A stretch of 64,000 nt of DNA from Kingdonia uniflora. Lineage: Eukaryota; Streptophyta; Magnoliopsida; Ranunculales; Circaeasteraceae. A program made the translations under genes and the position numbers. The notes beneath the pieces are model-generated. The model was not told the DNA's origin. It was given only the letters and a program-made list of their open reading frames with translations, and searched no databases. Numbering within the stretch: the first letter of the stretch is position 1; each line of letters starts with the position of its first letter. Below, piece by piece: positions 11,141 through 26,200 of the stretch. Location of the stretch: NCBI GenBank assembly GCA_014058105.1, contig JACGCM010000428.1, positions 1,054,001-1,118,000 of the forward strand, given 5' to 3'.

Positions 11141-14100
11141 GAGTTCCATTTCAAACGATAACCAACATGGATTGTTACTAAATTAATCCTAATTCTCCCG
11201 GCTTTAATTTTTGCCGGTACGGATTTTGCACCTATCCGTTACATTAAATCCAAATTTTGAGATTCTTTGTTACCGGCAACTCTTTTGAGAGATTGTATCA
11301 TTTTGATGATATTCTTTTCAAGTGACAATAAGCTAGTATAGTGACTAAATTACTCACAATACTCTCGGCTTTAAGTTTTGATAGGTGCGAATTTTACACC
11401 TCTCCGTTGCTTTAGATCGAAATTTTGAATAGCTTGGCATCCGACAACTTGTTCGGGAGGTTATCTTCTTTTTATGAGTTTCTATTAGATCAACAAGAAG
11501 CAAGGATAGTTACCAACTAAATTTCAATAATCGCGATATGAATTTTTGAACGATACGAATTTCGCACCTCTCTGTTTCTTTAGATCGTAATTCTGTAAAG
11601 CTTTGTTACCGGCAACTCGTTTGGGAGGTTGGATCATTTTTAATAGTTTCTTTCCAAACGCTAACATGCATGGATTGTTACAGGATGAATAACAATACTT
11701 GCGGTTATGAATTTTTTTTCGACCGAAAACATGGTAGGATTGTTACCAAATGAATAAAAAAAAATAGCGGTTTAAATTTTTGACCGGTATGGATTTCGCA
11801 CCGCTCTGTTGCTTTAGATCGTAATTTGGAGAAGCTTGGCTACCGTAAACTCGTTTGAGTGGTTGGATCATTTTTAAGAGTTTCTTTCCAACCGCCAACA
11901 TGCTTGAATTGTTACCAAATGAATAACAATGCTTGCGGCTTGAATTTTTAACCGGTATAAATTTTGTACCTCTCTGTTGCTTTATATCATAATTCTGTGA
12001 AGCTTGGCTACTGACTACTCCGTTGGGATGTTGTATAGTTTTTAAAAGTTCCATTTCGACTGACAACATGCTAGGATAGTTACCAATTTAATCGCAATAC
12101 TCCCGGTTTAAATCTTTAACCGGTGATAATATCACACCTCTCCGTTGCTTTCGATTGTAATTCTGAGAAGCTTAGCTACCGTCAACTCGTTCGAGAGGTT
12201 AAATTATTTTTAAAAATTTATTTCCAACAGCCAACATTCATGGATTGTTACCAAATGAATAACAATACTCGTGGTCTAAATTTATGATTGGTACAGATTT
12301 CGTGCCTCACCGTTGCTTTATATCGTAATTCTGAGATTTTTGACTACCGAGTACTGGTTTGTGAGGTTGTATAGCTTTTAAGAGTTCTTTTTTCACTGAC
12401 AACAAGCTAAGATAGTTACCAAATTAATCGTAATACTTCCAGATTCTATTTTGGATCGGTATGGATTTCATACATTTTCGTTGCTTTAGATCGTAATTCT
12501 AAGAAGCTTGACTACCGTCAACTCGTTTGAGAGGTTAAATCATTTTTAAGAGTTTCTTTCCAAAAACCAACATACCAGGATTGTTACCAAATGAAAAAAA
12601 ATATTGTGGTTTGAATTTTTGACCGATACGGATTTTGTACCTCTCCGTTGCTTTATATCGCAATTCTGAGTAGTTTGGCTGCCGCCAACTCGTTTGAGAG
12701 GTTGGATAAATTATATGAGTTTCTTTTCTACCGACAGCATGCCAGGATTATTACCTATTGAATAAAAAAAAATGCGGTTTAAATTTTTGGCCGATAAGAA
12801 TTTCGTACCTATCCGTTACTTTATATCGTAATTCTATGAAGCTTGGCTACCGCCTACTCCTTTGAGAGGCTATGTAGTTATTATGAGTTCCATTTTGACC
12901 GACATCCAGCTAGGATAGTTACCAAATAAATTACAATACTCCCGGTTAGATTTTTTGCAGGTACTGATTTTGCACCTCCCTGCGGCTTTAGATCGAAATT
13001 CTGAGATATTTGTCTACCGAGTACTTGTTTGTGAGATTGTACAGTTTTAAAGAGTTCCTTTTCGACCGACAACAAGGTAGGATAGTTACCAAATTAATCA
13101 CAATACTCCCTGTTTTAATTTTGGACCGATACGGATTTCACACTTCTACGTTGCTTTAAATCGTAATTCCTAGAAGCTATCCTACCGTTAACTCGTTTGA
13201 GAGGTTGGATCATTTATAAGAGCTTCATTCTAACCGCCAACATTCTCGGATTTTTACCAAATAAATAACAATACGTGTAGTTTAAATTTTTGACCGATAC
13301 GGATTTTGTACCTCTCCGTTGCTTTGGATCGTAATTCTGAGAAGCCTGGCTACCGCCAACTCGTTTGAGAGGTTGGATCATTTTTATGAGTTTCTTTTTA
13401 ATCGGCAACGTGCTTGGATTGTTACCAAATGAAAAAAAAAAATTAACTTTTTGACCGATACGGATTTCGTACCTCACTGTTGCTTAATATCGTAATTTTG
13501 TAAAGTTTGGCTACAAACTACTCCTTTGAGAGCCTATGTAATTATTCTGGTTCCATTTCGGCCGACAACTAGCTACGATAGTTACAAAATTAATCACAAT
13601 ATTCCCAGTTTGAATTTTTGCCTGTACGGATTTCGCACCTCAGCGGTTCTTTAGATCGAAATTCGGAGATTCTTGGCTGCCGACAACTTGTTTCAGAGGT
13701 TGTATAGATTTTAAGAGTTCATTTTTGAGTGACAACAACCTAGGATAGTTACCAAATAAATCGCAGTACTCCCGGTTTCAATTTTTGACAGATACAAATT
13801 TTACACCTCTCCGTTGCTTTAGATCGCAATTCCGAGATGTTTTGCTATCGTCAACTCGTTATATACGTTAATTTTTTTTTATGCATTTCTTTTTGACCAA
13901 CAACATGCTAAGATTGTTACCAAATTAATAACAATACTCTCGGTTTAAGATTTTGCTGGTACAGATTTTGTTTCTTTCTGTTGCTTTAGTTCGAAATTCA
14001 GAGATTCTTTGCTACCAACAACTCATTTGAGAGTTTGTATAGTTTTTAAGAGTTCCTTTTTGACTGAACACAAGCTAGGATAGTTACCAAATTAATCGCA

Positions 14101-14471
14101 ATACTCCCAATTTCAATTTTTTGCCAGTACGAATTTCACACCTTTTCGTTGCTTTACGTCGTAATTTTGAGAAGCTTTGCTGCCGTCAACTCGATTGAGA
14201 GGTTGGATCATTTTTAAGAGTTTCTCTTCAACCGCCAGCATGCTAGGATTATTACCTATTGAATAACAATACTCGCGGTTTGAATTTTGACCGTTACGGA
14301 TTTTGCACCACTCCGCTCCTTATTCTCAGAAACTTGGCTACTGACTACACCTTTGTGAGGTCGTAAATTTTTTATGAGGTCCTTTACTATTGACAACAAG
14401 CTTATATTGTAACAAAATTTATCACAATTTTCCCGGTTTGAGTTTTTGACCGGTACGGATTTCGCACCTCT
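10064..14471 (+). repeat. HOR block 4, ~26 monomers
   Basis: F2-to-F2 interval of 4408 bp. The first ten monomers keep the order of block 3 (offset about 4024). C at about 11676 is then cut short and joined out of register near 11705. The tail, ending in F1 near 14410, has the E1-like, A and B order seen at the end of the two 17-monomer blocks to its right. Confidence 0.72.
11572..11805 (+). repeat. 234-bp interval, out-of-register junction
   Basis: C monomer sequence ends at TTGCGGTTATGAATTTT and passes into TTTCGACCGAAAACATGG, skipping about 100 bases. This leaves two GATTGTTAC boxes only 65 bases apart and an interval of 168 + 66. The joint shares two or three T bases. Confidence 0.72.
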
Positions 14472-17305
14472 CCGTTGCTTTAGATTGAAATTCTGAGATT
14501 CTTAGCTACCGAGTACTCGATTGATATGTTAAATAGTTTTTATGAGTTCCTTATTGACCGACAACATGTTAGGCTAGTTACCAAATTAATCTCATTATTT
14601 CCGGATACAATTGTTGACATGTACGGATTTCGCACCACACCGCTGCTTTAGATCGCAATAATAAGAAGTTTGGGTACAGTCAACCCGTTTGAAAGGTTGG
14701 ATCATTTTTACGAATTTTTTTTGACCAAAAATATGCTAGGATTGTTACTAAATGAATAAAAATACATGTGGTTTGACTTTTTGATAGAAATGAATTTTAC
14801 ACCACTCAGTTGCTTTATCTTGTAATTCAGAGAAGCTTGGTTACCGAGTATACTTTTGAGATGTTATGTTCTTTTTCAAAGTTTCTTTCGACCAAAAACT
14901 CGCTAGGATAGTTTTGGTTTGAGTTTGAGTTTTTTCCGGTACAAATATCACACCTCTCCGTTGCTTTAGATCGATATTCTGAGATTCTTTCCTACCGACA
15001 ACTCGCCTGAGAGGTTGTATAGTTTTTAAGAGTTCCATTTCAACCGACAACAAGATAGGATAGTTACCAAATTAATCGCAATACTCCCGGTTTCTATTTT
15101 TGACCGGTACGGATTTTGCACCTCTCCGTTTCTTTAGATCGTAATTCTTAGAAGCTTGGCTACGATCAACTCGCTTGAGAGCTTAGAAATTTTTTAAGAG
15201 TTTCTTTCCAACCACCAACATAATAGGATTGTTACCAAATGAATAATAATACTCGCGATTTGAATTTTAGGACGTTACGGATTTCACACCTCTCCGTTGC
15301 TTTAGATCGTAATTTTGAGATGCTTTGCAACCGTCAACTCGTTTGAAAGGTTTGATCATTTTAATGAGTTTCTTTTTGCCTGACAACATCCTAGGATTGT
15401 TACCAAATGAATAATAAAAATTGCGGCCTAAATTTTTGATCGATACGGATTTCGCACCTCTCCGTTGCTTTATATCGCAATTGTGAGAAACTTGGCTACC
15501 GATTACTCCTTTGAGAGGCTATGTAGTTATTCAAAGTTCTATTTTGACCGACAGCCAGCTAGGATAGTTTATAAATTAATCGAAATACTCCCGGTTTGAG
15601 ATTTTGCCGGGACAAATTTTGCACATCTTCGTTAATTTAAATTGAAATTCTGAGATTCTTTGCTACCGACAACTCGTTTTGGAGGTAGAATCATTTAGAA
15701 GATATACATTTCGAGTGACAACCAGCTAGGAAAGTTACCAAATTAAATGCAATACTACCGGTTTCAATTTTTGATAAGTACAAATTTCGCACCACTTCGT
15801 TGCTTTAGATCGCAATTCTAAATAGCTTGGCTTCCGACAACTCGTTCGAGAGGTTGTGCAATTTTTATGAGCTTCTATTCGACCGATAACAAGCAAGGAT
15901 AGTTTCCAACTAAATTAGAATAATCGCGATATAAATTTCTTAAGCGTACGAATTTCGCACTTCTCAGTTTCTTTAGATTGAAATTCTTTGTAGCTTGGTT
16001 ACTGACAACTCGTTTGGGAGGCTGGGTCATTTTTAAGAGTTTCTTTCCAACCGCCAACATTCTAGGATTGTTACCAAATGAATAACAATGCACGCAGTTT
16101 AAATTTTTGACCAGTATGAATTTTGTACCTCTCCGTTGCTATAGATCGTAATTCTGAGAAGCTTGGCTACCGCCAACCCGTTTGAAAGGTTGGATCATTT
16201 TTATGAGTTTCTTTTCAACCGACAACATGCTTGGATTGTTACCAAATGAATAAAAAAGAATTACGGTTTGACTTTTTGACCGATGAGGATTTTGTACCTC
16301 ACCGTTACTTTATATCATAATTTAGAGAAGTTTGACTAAAGGCTATTCCATTGAGAGGCTATGTAATTATTCTAGTTCCATTTCGACCGACAACTAGGTA
16401 GGATAGTTACAAAATTAATTGCAATATTCTCGGTTTGAATTTTTGAATGTACGAATTTTGTACGTCTCAGTTGCTTTAGATTGAATTTTTGAGATTCTTG
16501 GCTACCGACAACTCGTTTGAGAGGTTGTATAGTTTTTAAGAGTTCATTTTTGAGTGATAACAAGCTAGGATAGTTACCAAATTAATCGTAATAATCTCAG
16601 TTTCAATTTTTGATAGGTACGAATTTTGCACCTCGCCGTTGCTTTAGATCGTAATTTTGTGAATTTTTGCTACCGTCAACTCGCTTTAGAGGTTAAAACA
16701 TTTTTAAGAGTTTTTTTCAACCGACAACATGCTAGGATTATTACCAAATTAACCGCAATAATCCCGGTTTGAGTTTTTGCTGGTACAGATTTCGTACCTC
16801 CTTGTTGCTTTAGATCAAAATTATGAGATTCTTTGCTACCGACAACTCGTTTGAGAGGCTGTATAGTTTTTATGAGTTCCTTTTCAACTGAACACAAGCT
16901 AGGATAGTTACCAATTTAATCACAAAACTCCTGGTTTCAAATTTTTTACCTGTACTGATTTCACACCTTTTCGTTGCTTTACGTCATAATTCTGAGAAGC
17001 TTGGCTACCGTCAACTCGATTGAGAGGTTGGATCATTTTTATGAGTTTCTCTTCTACCGCCAACATGCTAGGATTTTTAACTAATGAATAATAATACTCG
17101 CGGTTTGAATTTTGACCGTTACGGATTTTGCACCAATTCGCTGCTTTATATCGTAATTCAGAGAAGCTTGGCTTCCGACTACTCCTTTGAGAGGTTGTAT
17201 AGTTTTTAAGAGGTCCTTTACTAATGACAACAAGCTTAGATTCTAACCAAATTTATTGCCATTTTCCCAATTTGAGTTTTTGACCTGGACGGATTTCGCA
17301 CCTCT
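14472..17305 (+). repeat. HOR block 5, 17 monomers
   Basis: F2-to-F2 interval of 2834 bp, which is 17 x 168 less a 22-base gap at about 14916. The order F2, x, G, A, B, E1, E2, H, D, B, E1-like, then five A and B types and F1, is repeated monomer for monomer in block 6. The C monomer after D is replaced by a B monomer in both. Block 4 has likely lost to, or gained from, this shorter form by unequal exchange. Confidence 0.76.
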
Positions 17306-20275
17306 CCGTTGCTTTAGATTGAAATTCTAAAATTTTTAGCAACCGAGTACTCGTTTGAAAGGTTAAATAGTTTTTATGAGTTCCTTATCGACCGACAACA
17401 TGTTAGGCTAGTTACCAAATTAATCTCATTACTTCTGGATTTAATTTTTGACATGTACGGATTTCGCACATCACCATTGCTTTAGATCCCAATTCTAAGA
17501 AGCTTGGCTACAGTCAACTAGTTTAAAAGGTTGGTTCATTTTCACGAGTTTTTCTTTGACCAAAAATATGCTTGGATTGTTACTAAATGAATAACAATAC
17601 TCGTGGTTTGAATTTTTGACCGAAAGAAATTTCATACCTCTCCGTTGCTTTATCTCAAAATTCATAGAGGCTTGGTTACCGAGTACAATTTTGAGACGTT
17701 ATGTTCTTTTTCAGAGTTCCATTTCAACAGAAAACCCGCTAGGATAATTACCATATTATTCGCAATACTTTCAGTTTGTGTTTTTACTGTACAGATATCG
17801 CACCTCTCCGTTGCTTTAGATCGATATTCTGTGATTCTTTCCTACCGACAACTCGTTTGAGAGGTTGAATAGTTTTTAAGATTTCCTTTTCAACTGAAAA
17901 CATGATAGGATAGTTACCAAATTAATCCCAATACTCCTAGTTTTAATTTTTGACTGGTAAGGATTTCGCACCTCTCCGTTGCTTTAAATCGCAATTCTGT
18001 GAAGCTTGGCTACCATCAACTCGTTTGAGAGGTTAGAACATTTTTAAGAGTTTCTTTCAAACCACCAACATGATAGGATTGCTACCAAATGAATAACAAT
18101 ATTTGTAATTTGAATTTTCGGCCGTTACGCATTTCGCATCTCTCTATTGCTTTAGATTGTAATTTTTAGAAGATTTGCAATCGTCAACTCGTTTGGAACG
18201 TTGAATCATTTTAATGAGTTTCTTTTCATCTGACAACATGCTAGAATTGTTACCAAATGAATAATATAAATTGTGGTTTGAAATTTTGACCGATACGAAT
18301 TTTCTACCTCTCCGTTGATTTATATCGCAATTTTGGGAAGCTTAGCTACCGACTACTCTTTTGAGAGGCTATGTAGTTATTTAGAGTTCCATTTTGGCTG
18401 ACAACCTGCTAGGATAGTTTCAAAATTAATCAAAATACTCTCGGTTTAATTTTTTGCCAGGACGAATTTTTCACTTCTCCGTTACTTTAAATCGAAATTG
18501 CTAGATTCTTTGCTACCGACAACTCGTTTGTGAGGTTGTATCATTTTGGTGATATCCTTTTCGAGTGACAACAAGCTTGGAGAGTTACCAAATTAAACGC
18601 AATACTACCGGTTTAAATTTTTGATAGGCACAAATTTTGCACCACTTTGTTGCTTTAGATCGTAATTCCTAATAGATAGGCTTCAGACAACTCGTTCGAG
18701 AGGTTGTGTAGTTTTTATGAGTTTCTATTCGACCATCAATAGGCTAGGATGGTTACCAACTAAATCACAATAATCGCGATATTGATTTCTTAAGGGTACG
18801 GATTTCACACCTCTCAATTTCTTTAGATCGCAATTCCGAGAAGCTTAGTTACCGACATCTCGCTTGGGAGGTTGAATCATTTTTAAGAGCTTCTTTCCAG
18901 CCGCCAACATTCAAGGATTGTTACCAAATGAATAACAATAAAAGCAATTTAAATTTTTGACCAGTCCGAATTTTGCACCTCTCCGTTGCTTTAGATCGCA
19001 ATTCTGTGAAGCTTGGCAGCCGCTAACTCGTTTGAGAGGTTGGATCATTTTTATGTGTTTATTTTCAACTAACAACATGCTATGATTGTTACCAAATGAG
19101 TAAAAAAAATTACGGTTTGACTTTTGGACCGATGCGGATTTCGTACCACACCGTTGCTTTATATCGCAATTTTGAGAAGTTTGGCTAAAAACTACTCCTT
19201 TGAGAGGCTATGTAATTATTCTGGATCCATTTCGAATGGCAACTAGCTAGGATAGTTACAAAATTATTTGTAATACTTCCGGCTTAAATTTTTGCCTGTA
19301 CGGATTTCGCACCTCTCAGTTATTTTAGATCAAAATTCTGAGATTCTTGGCTGCTGATAACTCGTTTGAGAGGTTTTTTAGTTTATCAAAGTTCATTTTC
19401 GACTGACAACAAGCTTGGATAGTTACCAAATTAATCGCAATACTCTCAGTTTCAATTTTTGACAGCTGCAAATTTTGCACCTCTACGTTGCTTTAGATCG
19501 TAGTTTTGAGGAGTTTTGCTACCATCAAATCGTTTTAGAGGTTGGAACATTTTTATGAGTTTCTTTTTGACCGACAGTATGCTAGGATTGTTACAAAATT
19601 AATTACAATGATCCCTGTTTGAGTTTTTGAGGAGTTTTGCTACCATCAAATCGTTTTAGAGGTTGGAACATTTTTATGAGTTTCTTTTTGACCGACAGTA
19701 TGTTAGGATTGTTACAAAATTAATCACAATAATCCCTGTTTGAGTTTTTGCTGGTGCATATTTTGTACCTCTTCGTTTCTTTAGATCGAAATTCTGAGAT
19801 TCTTTGCTTCCGATAACACATTTGAGAGGTTGTATAGTTTTTAAGAGTTCATTTTTGACTGAACAGAAACTAGGATAATTACCAAATTAATCGATATATT
19901 CCCTATTTCCATTTTTTACCAGTACGGATTTCACACCTTTTCGTTGCTTTACGTCGCAATTCTGAGGAGCATGGCTACCGTCAACTCGATTGAGAGGTTG
20001 GATCATTTTTAAGAGATTCTCTTCAACCGCCAACATGCTAAAATTTTTACCTAATGAATAATAATACTCGCAGTTTGAATTTTGACCGTTACAGATTTCG
20101 CACTACTCCGCTGCTTTATATCGTAATTCTGAGAAGCTTGGCTACCGACTACTCCTTTGTGAGGCTGTATAGTTTTTTAGAGGTCATTTACTAATGACAA
20201 GAACCATGGATTATAACCAAATTTAACGCAATTTTCCCGGTTTGAGTTTTTGACCGGTACGGATTTTGCACCTCT
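17306..20275 (+). repeat. HOR block 6, 17 monomers plus a 121-bp duplication
   Basis: An interval of 2970 bp with the same 17-monomer order as block 5. Removing the 121-bp local duplication at 19508-19749 leaves 2849 bp, or 17 x 167.6. D is near 18752, F1 near 20210. Blocks 5 and 6 are adjacent copies of one HOR. Confidence 0.76.
19508..19749 (+). repeat. 121-bp out-of-register tandem duplication
   Basis: GAGGAGTTTTGCTACC starts at 19508 and again at 19629. The two 121-base copies differ at only about three positions (GCTAGG/GTTAGG, ATTACAATG/ATCACAATA). The unit is shorter than a monomer and puts the second copy out of the 168-base register. It looks like the youngest duplication in the window. 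Confidence 0.9.
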
Positions 20276-23200
20276 CCATTGCTTTAGATTGAAATTCTGA
20301 GATTCTTAGTTACCAAATACTTGTTTGAGAGGTTATATAGCTTTTATGAGGTCCTTATCGACTGACGACATGTTAAGAAAGTTACCAAATTAATCTCATT
20401 AATTCCGGATTTAATTTTTGACATGTACGAATTTCGCACCTCACCGTTGCTTTAGATCGCAATTCTAAGAAGCTTGGCTACAGCCAACTCGTTTGAAAGG
20501 ATGGATCATTTTACTGAGTTTCTTTTCGTCTGTCATCATGCTAGGATTGTTACCAAATGAATAATAATTGCGGTTTGAATTTTAGACCGATACGGATTTC
20601 GTACCTCTCCGTTGCTTTATATCGCAATTCTGAGAGGCTTGGTTACCGACTACTACTTTGAGAGGCTATGTAGTTATTCAGAGTTCCATTTTGACCGGCA
20701 ACAAGCTAGTATAGTTTAAAAATTAATTGAAATGCACCCGGCTTGAGTTTTTGCCGGGAAGAATTTTGCGCCTCTCAGTTACTTTAAATCGAAATACTGA
20801 GATTCTTTACTACCAACAACTCATTTGAGAGGTTTTATTGTTTTGATGATATCCTTTTCGAGTGACAACAAGCTAGGAGAGACCAAATTAAACGCAATAC
20901 TAACGGTTTCAAATTTTGACAGGTACGAATTTCGCACCACTAAGTTGCTTTAGACCGTAATTCTGAATAGCTAGGCTTCCGACAATTCGTTCGATAGGTT
21001 GTGTAGTTCTTAGGAGTTTTGATACAACCGACAACTAGCTACGATAGTTACCAGCTAAATCACAATAATCGCGATATCAATTTTTTATGGGTACAGATTT
21101 TGCACCTCTTAGTTTCTTTTGATCGTAATTCAGAGAAGCTTGGTTACCGGCAACTCGTTTGGGAGGTTGGATCATTTTCAATATTTCCTTTCCAACCGCC
21201 AACATGCTAGGATTGTTATAGGATGAATAACAAAATTTGTGGCTTGAATTTTTGTCCGGTGCGGATTTCACACCTCTCTGTTGCTTTAGATCGGAATTAT
21301 GAGAAGTTTTGCTATCGTAAACTCGTTTGAGTAGTTGGAGCATTTATAAGGGTTTCTTTCCAACCGCCAGCATGCTAGCAATGTTAACAAATGAATAACA
21401 ATACTCACGGTTTAAATTCTAAACCAGTACGGATTTTGCACCTCTCCGCTGCCTTATATCGTAATTCTGAGATTCATGGCTACCGAATACTTGTTTGTGA
21501 GGTTGTATAGCTTTAAAGAGTTCCTTTTCGACCGACAACAAGCTAGGATAGTCACCAAATTAATCGTAATACTTCCAGATTCAATTTTGGACCAGTATGG
21601 ATTTTACACCTCTCCCTTGCTTTTGATCATAATTCAAAGAAGATTGACTACCGTCAACTCATTTGAGAGGTTGGATCATTTTTATGAGTATCTTTTCTAC
21701 CAAAAACATGCTAGGATTGTTACCAAATGAATAACAATACCCGCGATTTGAATTTCTGACCGAAACGTATTTCGGTCATCTCCGTTGCTTTATATCGTAA
21801 TTCTGTGAAGCTTTGCTACCGAGTACGCCTTTCAGATGTTATATTCCTTTTCATAGTTCCTTTTCGACCCATAACCCATTAGGAAGTTACCAAACTAATC
21901 ACAATATTCTAGTTTTAGTTTTTGCTGGTACGGATTTCGCACCTCCCCGTTACTTTAGAATGAAATTATGAGATTCTTTGCTTCGTCAACTCGTTTAAGA
22001 AGTTGTATAGATTTTAAGAGTTCCTTTTCGGCTAAGAACAAGCTAGGATAATTACCAAATTAATCGCAATATTTGTGGCTTAAATTTTTGACCGGTACGG
22101 ATTTCATACCTCTCCATTGGTTTAGATCATAATTCTGCGAAGCTTGGCTACCGTCAACTCGCTTTAGAGGTTGAATCATTTTTAAGAGTTTCTTTCCAAC
22201 TGCCAACATGTTAGGATTGTTACCAAATGAATAACAATATTCGTGGTTATAATTTTTGACCAGAACGTATTTTGCGCCTCTTCGTTGCATTATTTAGTAA
22301 TTATGAGAAGCTTGGTTACCGAGTACACTTTTGAGACGTAATATTATTTTTCAGAGGTCCATTTCGACCGCAAACCCGCTAGGATAGTTACCAAATTAAT
22401 CGCAATACTTTCGGCTTGAGTTTTTCCTGGTACAGATATCACACCTCATCGTTGTTTTATATAAAATTTTGAGGTTCTTAGCAACCGACAACTCGCTTGA
22501 GAGGCTGTATTGTTTAAGAGTTCCTTTTCGATCGAAAACAAGATAAGATAGTTACTAAATTAATCGCAATACACCCAATTTCAATTTTTGACCGGTACGG
22601 CTTTTGCACCTCTCTGTTGCTTTAGAAAATAATTTGGAGAAACTTGGCTACCATCAACTCGTTTGAGTGGTTGGATCATTTTTAAGAGTTTCTTTCCAAC
22701 CGCAAACATGATAGGATATTTACCAAATGAAAAACAATACTCGCGGTTTGACTTTTTGGCCGGTACGGATTTCGCACCTTTCCGTTGCTTTAGATCGTAA
22801 TTTTTAGAAGCTTTGCAACCGTCAAATCGTTCGAAAGGTTGGATCATTTTTATGAGATTCTTTTCGATCGACAACATGCTAGGATTGTTACCAAATAAAA
22901 AAAAATATTGCGGCTGGAGTTTTTTACCGATACGGATTTCGTACCTATGCGTTTCTTTATATCGTAATTATGAGAAGCTTGGCTAACGACTACTCCTTTA
23001 AGAGGTTATGTAGTTATTCAGAGTTCCATTTTGACCGACAACCAGCTAGGATAGTTTCCAAATTAATCGTAATCCTCCCGGTTTGAGTTTTTGCCGGTAC
23101 GGATTTTTCACCTCTCCGTTACTTTAAATCGAAATTCTGAGATTCTTGGCTATCGGCAACTCGCTTGAGAGGTTGTATCATTTTGAAGATATCCATTTTG

Positions 23201-26200
23201 AGTGACAACAAGCTAGGACCGTTACCAAATTAATCATAATACTCCCGGATTCAATTTTTGAAAAGTACAAATTTCGTACCTCTCTGTTGCTTTAGATCGT
23301 AACTCTGAATAGCTAGGCTTCATACAACTCGTTCGAGAGGTTACGTAGTTTATATGAGTTTCTATTCGGCCGAAACAAGCTAGGATTATTACCAACTAAA
23401 TCGTAATAATCGCAATATCAATTTTTGAACGGTACGGATTTCGAACCTCTTAGTTTCTTTAGATCGTAATTCTGAGAAACTTTGTTACCAACAACTCGCT
23501 TTGGAGGTTGGATAATTTTTAATAGTTTCTTTCTAGGCGCTAACATGCTAGGATTGTTACAGGATGAATAACAATATTTACGGTTTGAATTTTTGAGTGG
23601 TACGGATTTTGTACCTCTCTATTGCTATAGATCTTATTTATGAGAAGCTTGGCAACCGTAAACTCCTTTGAGAGGTTGGAACATTTTTAAAAGGTTTTTT
23701 CCAACCGCCAACATGCAAGGATTGTTACCAAATGAATAAGAATACTCGTGGCTTGAATTTTGATCGGTATGGATTTTGCACCTCTCAGTGGATTTATATC
23801 ATAATTCTGGGAAGCTTGGCTACCGACTACTCCTTTAAGAAGTTGTATAGTTTTTAAAAGTTCCTTTTTTACAGACAACAAGCTAAATAGTTACCAAATT
23901 AATCATAATACTTCCGGATTCCATTTTAGACCGGTGTGGATTTTACACCTTTCTGTTGCTTTAGATCGAAATTCAAAGAAGCTTGACTACCGTCAACTCG
24001 TTTGAGATGCTAGATCATTTTTAAGAGTTGCTTTCCAGCCGCCAACATGCCAGGATTGTTACCAAATGAATAAAAAAAATTGCGGTTTGAATTTTTAACT
24101 CATAAAGATTTCGAACATCTCCGTTGCTTTATATCGTAATTCTGAGAAGCTTGGCTGCCGCCAACTCGTTTGAGAGGTTGGATCAATTTTATGAGCTTCT
24201 TTTTGACCTGCAACATGTCAGGATTATTACCTATTGAATAAAAAAAAAATTGTTTGAATTTTTGATCGATACGGATTTTGTACCTTTCCGTTGCTTTATA
24301 TCGTAATTCTGTGAAGCTTGGCTACCGACTACTACTTTGAGAGGCTATATATTTATTCAGAGTTCCATTTCATGCGACATTCAGCTTGGATAGTTACCAA
24401 ATTAATTGTAATACTCCCGGTTTGATTTTTTGCCGGTACGGATTTTGTACCTCCCTGGGGCTTTAGATCGAAATTATGAGATTTTTGGCTACCGAGTACT
24501 CGTTTGCGAGGTTGCATAGTTTTTAAGAGTTCATTTTCGACCGATAACAAGGTAGGATAGTTACCAAATTAATCGCAATACTCCCTGTTCCAATTTTGGA
24601 CCGATACAGATTTCGCACTTCTCTATTACTTTAGATCATAATTCTGAGAAGCTTTGCTACAGTCAACTCGTTTGACAGGTTAGATCAATTTTTAGTATTT
24701 CTTTCCAACTCCAACATGCTAGGATTGCTAGCAAATGAATAAAAAAAATAGCGGTTTAAATTTTTGACCGATACGGATTTCGTACGTCTCCGTTGCTTTA
24801 TATCGTAATATTCTGAGAAGCTTGGCTGCCGCCAACTCGTTTGAGCGGTTGGGCCAATTTGAAGAGTTTCTGCTTAACCGACAACATGCTAGGATTATTA
24901 CCTATTGAATAAAAAAAATTACGGCTTGAATTTTTTTGACTGATACAGATTTCGTACCTCTCCGTTGTTTTATATCGTAATTATGATAAGCTTGGCTACC
25001 GACTACTCCTTAGAGAGGCTATGAAGTTATTCAGAGTTCTATTTTGATCGACATCCAGCTAGGGTAGTTACCAAATTAATCATAATACTCCCGATTTTAT
25101 TTCTTGCCGGTACGGATTTTGCACCTCTCTATTGCTTTAGATAGAAATTATGAGATTTTTGGCTAGCGACAACTCGTTTGTGAGGTTGTATAGTTTTTAA
25201 GAGTTTATTTTCGAGTGACAACAAGCCAGGATAGTTACAAAATTAATCGCAGTACTCCCGATTTCAATTTTTTACTGGTAAAAATTTTGTACCTCACCGT
25301 TGCTTTAGATCTCAACTCATTGAATCTTGGCTACTGTCAACTTGTTTGAATGGTTGGGTCATTTTTATGAGTTTTTATTCGATCAAAGATATGCAAGTAT
25401 TGTTACCAAATGAATAATAATACTCGTGGTGCGAATTTTTGACCAAAACGAATTTTACACCACTCCGTTGCTTTTTCTCATAATTCTGGGAAGTTTGGTT
25501 ACCGAGTACACATTTGTGATATTATTTTCTTTTTCAGAGTTCCTTTTCGACCGAAAGCCCGCTAGGTTAGTTATAAAATTAATCGCAATACTTTCGGTTT
25601 GAGTTTTTGCCAGCACAGATATCGCACCTCTCCACTGCTTTAGATCAAAATTATGAGATTCTTTGCTAACGACAACTCGTTTGAGAGGTTGGATCATTTT
25701 TAATAGTTTCTTTCGAAACGCCAACATCCATTGATTGTTATAAGATGAATAACAATATTCACGGTTTGAATTTTTGAACGGTACGGATTTCGCACCTTTC
25801 TGTTGCTTTAGATCGTAATTCTGGGAAGCTTATCTACCGTAAACTCGTTTGAGAGGTTGGATCATTTTTAAGAGATGGTTATCAGCCACCAACATGCTAG
25901 GATTGTTACCAAATGAATATAAATACTCGCAGTTTGAATTTTTGACCGGTATGAATTTTGCACCTCTCTGTTGCATTAAATCATAATTATGAGAAGCCTG
26001 GGTGCCAACTATTCCTTTGAGAAGTTGTATAGTTTTCAAAAGTTCCATTTTGACAGACAACATGCAAGGATAGTTACCAAATTAATCGCAATACTCCCGG
26101 TTTAAATTTTTAACCGGTATAAATTTCGTACCTCTCCGTTGCTTTAGATCGTAATTCTGAGATGCTTGGATACCGCCAACTCGTTTGAGAGCTTAGATTA

